Part shown: positions 1 through 7,920 of the stretch, piece after piece
How the letters are laid out: each line of letters opens with the position of its first letter
Position numbering within the stretch: position 1 is the first letter of the stretch
DNA from: Bacillota bacterium
GTDB lineage: Bacteria > Bacillota > Sulfobacillia > JAJZYS01 > JAILZS01
Assembly (NCBI GenBank): GCA_023512375.1
Contig: JAILZS010000013.1
Coordinates: forward strand, 1-56,849
DNA: 56,849 nucleotides
Reading direction: 5' to 3'
The notes under the pieces: model-generated
What the model was told of the DNA's origin: nothing
Databases searched by the model: none
Seen by the model: only the letters and a program-made list of their open reading frames with translations
Program-made: the position numbers and the translations under genes

Positions 1-64
1 ACCCCGCGCTCTCTCCCAACCGCCCCCTCGCGAAGACGGCCGGGGCCGCATAGGTCGCTGCTCG

Positions 65-126
65 GTTTTCAAAGGTCGATCGCCAGACGCGTCGACCATT
101 CTAGGCGCGGCACGAAGGCGTGTCAA
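65..126 (-). promoter_or_regulatory. Near-consensus sigma-A promoter and rRNA-like leader pointing out of the window
   Basis: Read on the minus strand, TTGACA (126 to 121) and TAGAAT (103 to 98) are separated by exactly 17 bases, which puts the transcription start near 91. The transcript then reads CTTTGAAAAC (74 to 65) followed by CGAGCAGCG. This resembles the conserved leader/boxA-region sequence found upstream of 16S genes in Bacillota. In such a GC-rich genome a promoter this close to consensus suggests a stable-RNA operon. The 16S gene itself is not in the window, so this assignment is an inference; the promoter elements themselves are seen directly. Confidence 0.7.
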
Positions 127-200
127 GGGCGCACGCGCGCTCGGAGACGCGCCAATCTCTTCCTCCGCCGCCAGTGCCAAGGCCCCGTCGCCCGCACCCG

Positions 201-512
201 TCAGCCCTGCGCCGGCGGCGCCGCGCGCTCGCGGAAGCGGCGCAGGGCGCCGTCCGCCGCCGCCGCGAGTTCGACGCCCATCTGGTTGGCGAGAAGGGCG
301 AGCGTGAAGAGTACGTCGCCCATCTCCGCCTCGACCTCGGCGACCGCCTCCCCCGGCTTGGGGTGCTTGGGGCCCGCCGCCTGGTTCACCGCCCGGGCCA
401 GCTCGCCCACCTCTTCCGTCAGGCGGGCCAGGTTGGCAAGCGGCGGCCAGTAGCCGTCCGCCGTCGCCGTCACCGCGGCGTCGATGCCGCGCTGCAGCGC
501 ACCCAGGTCCAT
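201..512 (-). CDS. MazG-like nucleotide pyrophosphohydrolase
   Basis: A 103-residue, mostly helical single-domain protein of the MazG superfamily. Members hydrolyse (d)NTPs to monophosphates and pyrophosphate, often as house-cleaning enzymes. The metal-binding signature is present: EExxE at residues 33-37 and ExxD at 63-66 (Glu63, Asp66), in the usual two-helix spacing. The length fits short MazG-like proteins rather than the double-domain E. coli MazG. The ATG is preceded by a strong purine-rich ribosome site (GGAGGAGGGG). It stands alone, divergent from the spore-protein gene and just upstream of the leftward promoter at the window edge. The preferred substrate cannot be told from the sequence. 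Confidence 0.85.
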   Translation of the reverse strand: MDLGALQRGIDAAVTATADGYWPPLANLARLTEEVGELARAVNQAAGPKHPKPGEAVAEVEAEMGDVLFTLALLANQMGVELAAAADGALRRFRERAAPPAQG

Positions 513-724
513 CGCGTCCGCCCCTCCTCCATCCGTCTTGGCCCAGGGTTCGCCCTCTCCCCCGCCCGCCCTGCCCCAGCCCGCGGTCGGCCGCGCTCGA
601 GCCGCGTCCTCGTGACACCGCCGCGCAGACGGCTGGCCGCCTCACGCCGACGTGCCGCGGTTCGTATCCGGCGCGAGGGCGACGGACGCGCCCTGGGCAG
701 GATACGTCCCGGGGGTGAACCACC

Positions 725-979
725 GTGGCGAAAGACGCCGGCAAGGAGAGGCGGGCGACGGGCGGAGGCGGCCGGGCGGAGGAACCGACGGCTCTGGACG
801 ACCTCAAGCAGGAGGTGGCGGAGGAGGTCGGGGTCGACCCCGACAAGTACGGCGGCAACGTACCGGCCAAGAAGTGGGGCGCCCTGGGCGGCCACATGGT
901 GCGCCGCCTCATCCGCAAGGGTGAGGAGGCCCTGGGGCGGAAGGGGCCGGACCAGGGATCGGAGCGATCGCGCACCTAG
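725..979 (+). CDS. Small acid-soluble spore protein, alpha/beta type (divergent)
   Basis: An 84-residue basic protein. Residues 23-68 match the alpha/beta SASP pattern: a first helix (LKQEVAEEVGV), a YGGN turn, then the GGHMVRRLI helix that corresponds to the GGxMVKRMI signature. These proteins coat DNA in the forespore and are degraded by the GPR protease at germination; the usual GPR site (E followed by F/I-A) is here EVAEE. A 20-residue charged N-terminal extension and a C-terminal tail flank the domain. The start is GTG with GGGGGTGA 6-8 bases upstream. No clear sigma-G promoter was recognised. A strong terminator follows at 1065-1114. This gene is direct evidence that the organism belongs to a spore-forming lineage. 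Confidence 0.8.
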   Translation: MAKDAGKERRATGGGGRAEEPTALDDLKQEVAEEVGVDPDKYGGNVPAKKWGALGGHMVRRLIRKGEEALGRKGPDQGSERSRT

Positions 980-1064
980 CCTGGGGCGGTCTTACGAGCC
1001 CACCGACGGCTGCGGGAGGGCGGGCGGGAAGAACCTGTCCGCCCCCCCACCCCGCCCACGGACG

Positions 1065-1116
1065 ACCGGGCCGCCCCACGGCCGAAGAGCGTAGGGCGGC
1101 CCGGTATGCCTTTTCT
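1065..1116 (+). terminator. Rho-independent terminator of the spore-protein gene
   Basis: A perfect 12-base inverted repeat (1065-1076 and 1094-1105, ACCGGGCCGCCC and its complement) encloses a 17-base loop. It is followed after five bases by a short T tract (1111-1114). It lies about 85 bases after the spore-protein stop codon. The T tract touches the stop codon of the convergent gene ending at 1115. On the opposite strand no T tract follows the stem, so it is oriented for rightward transcripts. Confidence 0.75.
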
Positions 1117-2497
1117 ACGGGCGGTGACCGCCGCGGCCGCGCGTCAGCCGGTCGACGGCGCGCCGAACCACCGCCTCCTGGTACAGGGAGCGCGGCTCCG
1201 CGGTGGCGAGCGCCGACTCCAGGAGGGGCACGGCGCGCGCGTCGCCGTACGCCTCCAGCGCCGCCGCCACGCGCTCCTTGCCGTCCGCCCAGCCCGTACG
1301 GCGCAACAGGTCGGCCAGCAGGTCGAACACGCGCATGTCCCGGCGCGCCCGGCGCGACGCCGCCAGGACAGGCGCGAGGCGGGCAGCCGTCCGCAGGTCG
1401 TCGCCGGCAATGACCCCCACGACCCGGTCCATCGCCGCCGGTTCCAACGCCAAGAGCCGGTCGACGACGTAGGCGAAGAGGCTCCCGTCGGGGTCCAACG
1501 CCCCCGCCAGCGTCACCAGGGCCTCCGCCGCCGCCTCCGGCACGAGCCCCTCCAGAAGCTCCACCGCGTGCACGATGGCGGCGTCTCCGTCCTCCGCCGC
1601 CTCCTGCAGCCCCTCGTCCAGGGGGATGGCGAGCAGCGGCCAACGCACCTCCGGATGGCGCTGGGCGTACGCCACCGCCTCGTCCGGAAGCGGGCCCTCG
1701 TCGAAGACGGCGTCCCAGAACTCCTCCTCCGCGTCGTCTAGGGGGACCTGGTCGGGTGCCGACTCGTCCGGGAAGGCGGCCCGGCGGCGGCGCCGGGCCG
1801 TGGACAGGTCCACCACCCTGGCGCCTGCGGCCACGGCTCCCTCCCAGCGCGCCGGCGGCCGGGCCTCCCGGGCGGGACCGAGGGGGAAGGCGATGCCTGG
1901 CAGCGAGGCGATCGCGTCCCGCAGCGTCCACAGGGCCTGGATGCGCTCCACGCCCCTTCCCTCCAGGCGCAGCCACGCGCTGGACGGTCGCGCCCCGCGC
2001 AGCACGGCGGCGCCGGCGGGGCCGAGGAGGGCCGGATCGGGGCCGTCCCGCCCCGCCTCCCGCCAGGCCTCCAGCAGGCGGCGATCGATGGGGCCCTCCA
2101 TGTCCTCGCGTCCCGCGAAGTAGTCCTCGATGGCGTGGGCGTAGACGGGGAAGTTGAAGGCGAGCCCCCGCGCCCCCACGTCGAGGAAGCGGTGCACCAG
2201 CGACTCCACGTCGAGCGGCCCCGGCGGCGGCGCCAGGCGCTTGGGGAGGGAGCGCACGATGCCCTCCAGCCGCTGCCGCACCGCCGCCAGGGCCGCCGGG
2301 CCGCGGCCTCCCGCCTCGAACAAGGCGCTGATCATCATGCCCTCGACGATGCCCGTGAAGGTGGCCAGGAGAACCTCGCGGTCGTAGAAGGTCATGGCGT
2401 CCCGCAGATCGCGGCAGAGGTCCACCATGCCCTCGAACTCGGTGACCCGCTCCACCTCGGCCACCAGGTCCTCACCGTCGCGTCCGCCCAGGCTCAT
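1115..2497 (-). CDS. Conserved hypothetical protein, possible helical-repeat C-terminus
   Basis: A 460-residue soluble protein that I do not recognise. The N-terminal half is acidic and mixed. From about residue 265 to the end it is almost entirely Ala/Leu-rich amphipathic helices of 25-35 residues, the pattern seen in HEAT or ARM-like repeat proteins. No enzyme motif, signal peptide or membrane segment is visible. The ATG has a GGGGGTGG ribosome site four bases upstream. It is the last gene of the leftward greA-lysS transcription unit, 12 bases after the SCP2-domain gene, so it is probably co-expressed with it. A scaffolding or protein-binding role would fit repeats but is only a guess. Confidence 0.6.
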   Translation of the reverse strand: MSLGGRDGEDLVAEVERVTEFEGMVDLCRDLRDAMTFYDREVLLATFTGIVEGMMISALFEAGGRGPAALAAVRQRLEGIVRSLPKRLAPPPGPLDVESLVHRFLDVGARGLAFNFPVYAHAIEDYFAGREDMEGPIDRRLLEAWREAGRDGPDPALLGPAGAAVLRGARPSSAWLRLEGRGVERIQALWTLRDAIASLPGIAFPLGPAREARPPARWEGAVAAGARVVDLSTARRRRRAAFPDESAPDQVPLDDAEEEFWDAVFDEGPLPDEAVAYAQRHPEVRWPLLAIPLDEGLQEAAEDGDAAIVHAVELLEGLVPEAAAEALVTLAGALDPDGSLFAYVVDRLLALEPAAMDRVVGVIAGDDLRTAARLAPVLAASRRARRDMRVFDLLADLLRRTGWADGKERVAAALEAYGDARAVPLLESALATAEPRSLYQEAVVRRAVDRLTRGRGGHRP

Positions 2498-2509
2498 CCC
2501 GCCACCCCC

Positions 2510-2860
2510 TTATTCGCCCCAAATCATGAGGGACAGGAAGTCGAGGCGCAACACGTCCTCCTGGCTCCCCTGCACCTGAAGGCTGCCGTCCACGTAGGGC
2601 TCGGTGGGCGACAGCTCGCCTCGGAACATGCCCTCCAGGATGTCGGAGGCGGCCCGAAGGCGGATGTCCGGCTCGGCGGGGAGGTCCACCACCTCGACCC
2701 GCCCACCGGAGACGCGCAGGCCCCCGCCCGCGCCGTCGCTTCCTTCGAGAGCGATGGTCCGCTCCCAGTCGGCGATCATCTTCCGCAGGCGCGCGTCGCC
2801 GTTCACCCGCGCGGCAAAGTGTTCGAGCGCGGCCATGAGGCCGCCCGGGTCCTGGTTCAC
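2510..2860 (-). CDS. SCP2 sterol-binding-domain protein
   Basis: A 116-residue single-domain protein resembling the SCP2 sterol-transfer fold, a small hydrophobic-ligand carrier domain. Visible features are an N-terminal helix, a WERTIALEG-like strand, the GGRVEVVDLPAEPDIRLRA region and a final section with GSLQVQGSQEDVLRL, the typical 'v.G.l...gd...l' ending. Bacterial stand-alone versions are thought to bind lipids or acyl-CoA; no ligand is established here. The start is GTG at 2860, which overlaps the upstream stop codon as GTGA, so the two genes are translationally coupled. An internal ATG at 2836 is an alternative start. Confidence 0.7.
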   Translation of the reverse strand: MNQDPGGLMAALEHFAARVNGDARLRKMIADWERTIALEGSDGAGGGLRVSGGRVEVVDLPAEPDIRLRAASDILEGMFRGELSPTEPYVDGSLQVQGSQEDVLRLDFLSLMIWGE

Positions 2861-3780
2861 GCCCCGTTCACCTCCAACAACCGGCTCGACGGCCTGACCC
2901 CCAGGCTGGAGAGGGCGCGCCGCATGTCCGCAGGTCCGATCTCCTCCGGGCGCACCCCCAGGTAGGCCACCGCCATCCCCTCGATCACGTTCGTGCCGAA
3001 GCTGCGGCCGCCCATGTCGGGCGTCGTCGTCACCAGGCGCCGGACGCCTCGCCGCGCCAGGTCGGCGACGTCCTCGGCCGTGGTGGTGTTCGTCACCACG
3101 GTCTTCCCGTCCATGCGCTCGGGCAGATGGCGGCGGATGAAGTGGAAGTCGCCCGCGATCACCTCTGCCCGGCGGTAGGCGTCGGCGAAGCGCGCGTCGG
3201 GCGGCCTGTCCTGCGCCTCGCCCGTAGGATAGAGCATGCCGAACGGCAACCTCGAGACCTGGGGGAGGACCTTGCGCGCCAACTCGGCCAGCTCCTCCAG
3301 GCTCTCGATCGGGTACGGTATGCCGGCCGTGAACATGAGGTCGCCGCACGCCAGCGCGCAGCCGGCGGCGGCGAACGCCTCCGCCATGCCGAAGCGGTCC
3401 AGGGCGCTGACGAGGAGGACCGGCGTGCCCCGGCCCACCACGCCCTCCGCCGCCAGTTCCTCCACCGCCTGCCGTTCCAGGGTGGCCTTGACGCCGCTCC
3501 CGTCCACGACCGGCGTCGTACGCGCGCTATCGCGCAGGCGCACGCCGTCGCGGACCTCGTACCGCACGCCGGCCGCCTCCAGGTAGATGTCGATTCCGCC
3601 CAGTCCGATGGCGTCCACCGTGCCGTCCAGGGCGCGGATCCGCTCCTCCGCCCGGTCCAGGTCGCCGTCCGTGCCCACGCGGGCGAGGGAGAAGATACAC
3701 CCCCCCGCCTCCACCTCTACGCGGTGGTCGCGCCGGGACGAGCCCAGCGATACGCTCACCACGCTCAGCCGCCGGGCCAT
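2857..3780 (-). CDS. Conserved protein of the family often labelled 'quinate 5-dehydrogenase'
   Basis: A 307-residue cytoplasmic protein. It matches a Bacillota family with the sequence signatures VSVSLGSS near the N-terminus, GLGGIDIYL, LLVSALDRFGMAEA, GDFHFIRRHLP and TTTPDMGGRSFGTNV. Databases often call it quinate 5-dehydrogenase. I see no classical dinucleotide-binding motif that would justify that name, so the function should be treated as unknown. The start is taken at ATG 3780, which overlaps the lysS stop (TGATG) and has GGGGAGG four to five bases upstream; a GTG one codon earlier has no room for a ribosome site. Coupling to lysS and to the SCP2 gene suggests a constitutively expressed cellular function. 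Confidence 0.65.
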   Translation of the reverse strand: MARRLSVVSVSLGSSRRDHRVEVEAGGCIFSLARVGTDGDLDRAEERIRALDGTVDAIGLGGIDIYLEAAGVRYEVRDGVRLRDSARTTPVVDGSGVKATLERQAVEELAAEGVVGRGTPVLLVSALDRFGMAEAFAAAGCALACGDLMFTAGIPYPIESLEELAELARKVLPQVSRLPFGMLYPTGEAQDRPPDARFADAYRRAEVIAGDFHFIRRHLPERMDGKTVVTNTTTAEDVADLARRGVRRLVTTTPDMGGRSFGTNVIEGMAVAYLGVRPEEIGPADMRRALSSLGVRPSSRLLEVNGA

Positions 3781-5309
3781 CACGCCTCCCCTTCGCCCGC
3801 CCCCGCGCGCCCGGCGGCGCCCTCCGGCGCCGGCTCGGCCGGCGGCTCGGGCCGCTGCAGGGGGAAGAGGATCACGTCCCGGATCGACGTGGCGCCGGTG
3901 AAGAGCATGGCCAGCCGGTCGACGCCCACCCCGAGCCCTCCGGTGGGCGGCATGCCGTACTCGAGCGCCTGGAGGAAGTCCTCGTCCGGATCGGGGATCT
4001 CCTCGCTCGCCGTCCGGCGCCGCTCCTCTACCTGGGCCATGAAGCGCCGGCGCTGCTCGATCGGGTCGTTGAGCTCGGAGAAGGCGTTCGCCAGCTCCCG
4101 CCCCAGGACGAACGCTTCGAACCGGTCCGCCACCTCCGGCCGATCCGGTAGCGCCTTGGCCAGGGGGGAGATCTCCACCGGGTGGCCGAGGAGGAAGGTG
4201 GGCTGGACGAGCTCGGGCTCAACGAAATGGGCCACGAGCTTGTCCAGGACGTGCCCGCGCGACGCCGCGGCGTCCACCTCCACGCCCAGGGCCCGGGCCT
4301 TGGCGCGGGCCTCGGCGTCGTCCTCGACCTCCAGCCACCGCACCCCGCACGCGGCCTCCAGCGCCTCGAGCAACCATACGCGCGGCCAAGGCGGCGTCGT
4401 ATCGAGGCGGGTGCCCTGGCAGTCGACGATCGGCCCTCCCGTCAGGTGCAGGGCGAGGTCGTGCACCATGCTCTCCACCAGCTCCATCATGTCCCTCAGG
4501 TCGGCGTACGCCTGGTACAGCTCCAGCATGGTGAACTCCGGGTTGTGCCGGGTGGAGATGCCCTCGTTGCGGAAGACCCGCCCGATCTCGTACACGCGCT
4601 CCATCCCGCCCACGATGAGGCGCTTGAGGTGGAGCTCGATGGAGATGCGCAGCGACAGGTCGAGGTCGAGGGCGTGATGGTGGGTGCGGAACGGACGAGC
4701 GGTCGCCCCTCCCGCCAGCGGGACGAGGATCGGCGTCTCCACCTCCACGAACCCCCGCTGGTCGAGGAACCGCCGCAGCCGCGCCACCATGCGCGACCGA
4801 AGTTCGAACGCCCGCCGCACGGACGGGTTGGCGATGAGGTCGAGATAGCGCTGGCGCTGCCGCAAGTCGACGTCCCTCAGCCCGTAGAAGCGGCTCGGGA
4901 TGGGGCGCAGCGACTTGCTCAACATGCGCCACGACGCCACGCCCACAGTGGGCTCGCCCGCGCGCGTGCGAAACACCGTCCCCTCGGCCCCCACCACGTC
5001 GCCCAGGTCCAGCCACTCCAGCCGGCGGTAGGCCTCCTCGCCCAACCCGTCGGCGGTGAACTGCAGCTGGATCGTCCCGGTGGCGTCCTCCAGGTCGGCG
5101 AACGTCATGCGCCCGTGCCCGCGGATGGCGCGGATGCGCCCCGCCACGCGCACCGTCCGCCCACTCCATGCGTCGAAGGCGCGGTGCAGGTCGTCGGCCG
5201 CGGCCGTGCGCTCGAACCTTCCCCCGTAAGGGTCGAGGCCCTCCGCCGCCATGGCCCGCATCTTCGCCAGGCGTGCTGGGTCGACCGAGCCCTGCCCCCC
5301 CTCCACCAC
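3780..5309 (-). CDS. lysS: Lysyl-tRNA synthetase, class II
   Basis: A 509-residue class II aminoacyl-tRNA synthetase that charges tRNA-Lys. Residues ~50-140 form the OB-fold anticodon-binding domain. Residues ~155-485 form the catalytic core, with motif 2 (YEIGRVFRNEG ... EFTMLE, 240-263) and motif 3 (GLGVGVDRLAMLFTG, 458-472). Length and order are normal for the family. A 25-residue Pro/Ala/Glu-rich C-terminal tail is extra. The start is GTG, three bases after the greA stop, and has no strong ribosome site of its own. It is therefore probably translated by re-initiation from greA. The dusB/greA/lysS arrangement is typical of Bacillota. Confidence 0.97.
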   Translation of the reverse strand: MVEGGQGSVDPARLAKMRAMAAEGLDPYGGRFERTAAADDLHRAFDAWSGRTVRVAGRIRAIRGHGRMTFADLEDATGTIQLQFTADGLGEEAYRRLEWLDLGDVVGAEGTVFRTRAGEPTVGVASWRMLSKSLRPIPSRFYGLRDVDLRQRQRYLDLIANPSVRRAFELRSRMVARLRRFLDQRGFVEVETPILVPLAGGATARPFRTHHHALDLDLSLRISIELHLKRLIVGGMERVYEIGRVFRNEGISTRHNPEFTMLELYQAYADLRDMMELVESMVHDLALHLTGGPIVDCQGTRLDTTPPWPRVWLLEALEAACGVRWLEVEDDAEARAKARALGVEVDAAASRGHVLDKLVAHFVEPELVQPTFLLGHPVEISPLAKALPDRPEVADRFEAFVLGRELANAFSELNDPIEQRRRFMAQVEERRRTASEEIPDPDEDFLQALEYGMPPTGGLGVGVDRLAMLFTGATSIRDVILFPLQRPEPPAEPAPEGAAGRAGAGEGEA

Positions 5310-5312
5310 CGC

Positions 5313-5786
5313 CTACCGCACGACCTCGAGCACGGACAGGCGCACGATGCCGAGGGGGACGTTCACCTCGACCACGTCGCCGGCGCGGTGGCCGATGAGC
5401 GCCGACCCCACGGGCGAGTCGTTGGAGATCTTGTTGTTCGCCGGGTCCGCCTCGGTGCTGCCCACGATCGTGTACACCTCCACCTCGCCCGTATCCTCAT
5501 CGCGCACCCGCACCTGGGCGCCGATGCCGATCTCGTCCGGGTCGCGCGCCGCGCTGTCCACCACGTGGGCGTTGCGCAGCTGCTCCTCCAGCATGAGGAT
5601 CCGGCCCTCGATGAAGGCCTGTTCGTTCTTTGCATCTTCGTATTCGGAATTCTCGGAGATGTCCCCGAACTCCCTCGCCTGCCGGATGCGCTCGGCCACC
5701 TCGCGCCGCCGCACGGACTTCAGGTGGTCGAGCTCCTCCTCCAGCTTGCGGTACCCTTCGGGCGACAGCATGATCTCCTTTTCCAA
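5313..5786 (-). CDS. greA: Transcription elongation factor GreA
   Basis: A 157-residue GreA. It enters the secondary channel of stalled RNA polymerase and stimulates cleavage of backtracked transcripts. The N-terminal coiled coil (1-75) carries the acidic tip motif GDISENSEYEDAK, with the catalytic Asp/Glu pair. The C-terminal FKBP-like domain ends in GDVVEVNVPLG. The start is TTG at 5786: it has GGGAGG five bases upstream and restores the family N-terminus (MEKEIMLSPEG). The internal ATG at 5771 would lack proper spacing. A sigma-A promoter at 5951-5979 leaves a ~158-base leader, and the gene leads the lysS transcription unit. Confidence 0.97.
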   Translation of the reverse strand: MEKEIMLSPEGYRKLEEELDHLKSVRRREVAERIRQAREFGDISENSEYEDAKNEQAFIEGRILMLEEQLRNAHVVDSAARDPDEIGIGAQVRVRDEDTGEVEVYTIVGSTEADPANNKISNDSPVGSALIGHRAGDVVEVNVPLGIVRLSVLEVVR

Positions 5787-5950
5787 CGTCGCCTCCCCCT
5801 TTCCTCATCGCCGACCTCGCCGGGGCTCCGGGCCGGGCAGCCAGGGCCGATGCAACCGGAGACACGCGAAGGACGCCGCAACACGTCCCCCTGTCTCGTT
5901 TCGCGGGGGAGATGCCCGTCCGGACGCCGTCTATGAAATTCTAGGGCGGA

Positions 5951-5979
5951 ATGATACCCCGCGCGCCCTCGGCCGTCAA
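5951..5979 (-). promoter_or_regulatory. Sigma-A promoter of the greA-lysS unit
   Basis: On the minus strand TTGACG (5979 to 5974) and TATCAT (5956 to 5951) are 17 bases apart, with the predicted start near 5944. The untranslated leader to the greA TTG is about 158 bases. It contains a small stem (TCCCCC/GGGGGA around 5886-5910) but no T-box signature was seen. No other gene lies between it and greA. Confidence 0.7.
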
Positions 5980-6018
5980 CGTCCGTCCGCCCACGCGCGG
6001 GTGTGGGTCCACGGCGCC

Positions 6019-7038
6019 TCAGCCGCCGGCCGCGGTCGCCGTCCCGTCGGCGGCCGGCGCCTCGCCCAAGGAGGAAAGTTCCTCCCGGTAGCGCTCCACC
6101 TCGGCGAAGAACGCCTCCGCCGTGGGGGCGCGCTGCAGGCGCACGCGCGCCTGGGCGGCGCCCGGCATGTCGCGCACGTAGTGCGCGGCGTGGCGCCGGA
6201 TTTCCACCACCGCCAGCGCTTCCCCCTTGAGATCCACGAGCAACTGCATGTGGCGGCGCAACGTGTCCAGGCGCTCCCCCCAACCGGCGGTGCGCCGCTT
6301 CCCTTCCCGGCCCCGCAGGGCGGCGGCGATGTCGGCGAACACCCAGGGGTTGCCCAAGGCGCCGCGCCCCACCATGACGCCGTCGGCGCCGTGGCGGCGG
6401 ACCACCTCCAGGGCGTCCTCGGCGCTGGCGATGTCGCCGTTGCCGATCACGTACACGGAGTTGGGCACGGCGGCGCGCACCCGCTCGAGGATCGTCCAGT
6501 CGGCCCGGCCCCGGTACTGCTGCTCGCGCGTGCGGCAGTGGACGGCGATGGCGCGCGCGCCGGCGTCGGCCAGGCGGCGGGCGATGTCCGGCGCCGTGAC
6601 GCTGTCCCAGCCCGCCCGCATCTTCACCGTGAACGGCACCCGCACCGCTCGCGCCGCCCGCTCCACCACCGCCGCCGCCCGCTCCGGGTCGCGCAACAGG
6701 GCGGCGCCGCTTCCGCCGCGGACGATCTTGTCCACCGGGCAGCCGAGGTTGAGATCGACGATGTCCGCCCCCGCCGCTTCCGCCCGGACCGCCGCCTCGG
6801 CCACGACGTCGGGCTCCGACCCGAAGAGCTGGATGGCCACGGGGTGCTCGTCCTCCGCCACCCCCAGCATGGCGCGCGTGCGCTCGTTGCCCATGACCAG
6901 CGCGCGTGCGCTCACCATCTCGCTCATGACCACGTCCGCGCCCTGCTCCCGGCACAGGCGGCGAAAGGCCTCGTTGGTCACGCCCGCCATGGGCGCCAGG
7001 TAGACGGGCGTGCCCAGCTCGAGCGTCCCCAACCGCAT
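6019..7038 (-). CDS. dusB: tRNA-dihydrouridine synthase DusB
   Basis: A 339-residue FMN-dependent enzyme that reduces specific uridines in the D-loop of tRNA. The TIM-barrel start (LAPMAGVTNEAFRRL), the NLGCPVDKI motif with catalytic Cys100 (same position as E. coli DusB), the KMRAGWD strand, HCRTREQQY and the phosphate-binding GNGDI and GVMVGRGALGNPW segments are all present. ATG at 7038 is chosen because GGAGGT sits exactly six bases upstream; a GTG two codons earlier would abut the ribosome site. The gene precedes greA by 232 bases, and each has its own candidate promoter. Confidence 0.95.
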   Translation of the reverse strand: MRLGTLELGTPVYLAPMAGVTNEAFRRLCREQGADVVMSEMVSARALVMGNERTRAMLGVAEDEHPVAIQLFGSEPDVVAEAAVRAEAAGADIVDLNLGCPVDKIVRGGSGAALLRDPERAAAVVERAARAVRVPFTVKMRAGWDSVTAPDIARRLADAGARAIAVHCRTREQQYRGRADWTILERVRAAVPNSVYVIGNGDIASAEDALEVVRRHGADGVMVGRGALGNPWVFADIAAALRGREGKRRTAGWGERLDTLRRHMQLLVDLKGEALAVVEIRRHAAHYVRDMPGAAQARVRLQRAPTAEAFFAEVERYREELSSLGEAPAADGTATAAGG

Positions 7039-7072
7039 GCGCACACCTCCGTTCGTCGCGCGTCGCCGATCG

Positions 7073-7078
7073 AGGATA
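7073..7078 (-). promoter_or_regulatory. Candidate extended -10 element for dusB
   Basis: On the minus strand TGG-TATCCT (hexamer 7078 to 7073) forms an extended -10 element about 28 bases upstream of the predicted start of transcription-to-ATG interval. No good -35 hexamer is visible at the right distance, so this is a weak call. Confidence 0.35.
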
Positions 7079-7154
7079 CCACATCGCCGGCAGAGGGCGG
7101 CGAGTCCGCATAACGTAGGCGCGCGCCACGCACCCTACAGGCGGGGGGAGCGAC

Positions 7155-7280
7155 ATGGCCAAGGTGATCGAAATCCGTGCCTGCGACATCTGCCAGCGGC
7201 TGAGGCAGAGGACGAAGCTGCAGACCTTCTGCGACATGCTGCTGTGCCGGGACTGCTACCGTCGCTACACGTACTTCTGA
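7155..7280 (+). CDS. 41-residue zinc-ribbon-like protein
   Basis: A very small ORF with a good ribosome site (GGGGGGAG, five bases before ATG). It encodes 41 residues with two CxxC knuckles: Cys10-x2-Cys13 and Cys31-x2-Cys34, plus Cys26. It ends in a Tyr/Arg-rich tail (CYRRYTYF). Paired CxxC motifs about 18 residues apart are typical of a one-zinc treble or ribbon. The spacing resembles the sporulation anti-sigma factor Gin/CsfB, but the protein is shorter and no other identity could be claimed. It is the first of four rightward small genes. That it is real is inferred from the ribosome site and the motif regularity. Confidence 0.6.
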   Translation: MAKVIEIRACDICQRLRQRTKLQTFCDMLLCRDCYRRYTYF

Positions 7281-7356
7281 CCTTGGTCCCGACTGGGACG
7301 GCCGCCTTCGGCCATAGGATGCCGACGGGCATCGCGGTCCCGGCGGAGGTGGTCGG

Positions 7357-7665
7357 ATGCGCTTGCCCCCATGGCTTCGCGGTGGCGCACCGTGGCGGCG
7401 CGCGGGACGGGGCGACGGCACCCTGACCCTCGCCGCCGCGGGCGTCGCCCTATGGGTCGGTTACGAGCTCATCGCCCGGGTGGCCCTCCTGTTCCAAAAC
7501 CTGTACCAGAGCACCTATCTCCTCATCCCCGGCGCCCACCTCGCCCGCGACTACTGGCGGTCGGTCGACTACGGCCTCGGCATGGCCGCCCTGGTGGGCT
7601 TCTTCTCCTGCCTTCTGCTCCTGGTCGCCGTCCTCGAAGCCCTCCGCCTGTGGCGGCGGGGGTGA
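7357..7665 (+). CDS. Small two-helix membrane protein
   Basis: A 102-residue protein with a basic N-terminus and two predicted membrane helices, about residues 21-45 and 70-98, ending in LRLWRRG. The positive-inside rule places both termini in the cytoplasm. GGAGGT lies six bases before the ATG. I recognise no family. It lies between the zinc-ribbon protein and the DUF1540 gene, all on the same strand. Confidence 0.6.
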   Translation: MRLPPWLRGGAPWRRAGRGDGTLTLAAAGVALWVGYELIARVALLFQNLYQSTYLLIPGAHLARDYWRSVDYGLGMAALVGFFSCLLLLVAVLEALRLWRRG

Positions 7666-7702
7666 CGCCTCGCTGGGCAGGCTAGGAGCGGAGGTGGCGA
7701 CG

Positions 7703-7915
7703 ATGGTGGAGGTCAACTGTTCGGTCTCCTCGTGCTGGTTCTGGAAGATGGGAAACCGCTGCGGGGCGGAGAGCATCTGGGTGCGGCGAACCGGCGGCGG
7801 CGCCGACGCCCGGCTCGAGGCGGCTGCCGATACCTGGCCGGACGAGGCCGCGGCGGTCCTCACCTCTGCGGACACCTGCTGCGAGACGTTCCGGCCCCGG
7901 CGCGGACCCGCCTGA
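7703..7915 (+). CDS. DUF1540 domain protein
   Basis: A 70-residue Cys-rich protein. The arrangement V-x-C-S-V-x2-C (Cys6, Cys11), GNRCGAESI (Cys20) and TSADTCCETF (Cys59-Cys60) is the DUF1540 signature, a small presumed metal-binding domain common in Bacillota and often linked to sporulating species. ATG 7703 is preferred over a GTG nine bases earlier because GGAGGT lies seven bases upstream of the ATG. The function is unknown. Confidence 0.8.
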   Translation: MVEVNCSVSSCWFWKMGNRCGAESIWVRRTGGGADARLEAAADTWPDEAAAVLTSADTCCETFRPRRGPA

Positions 7916-7920
7916 GCCCG

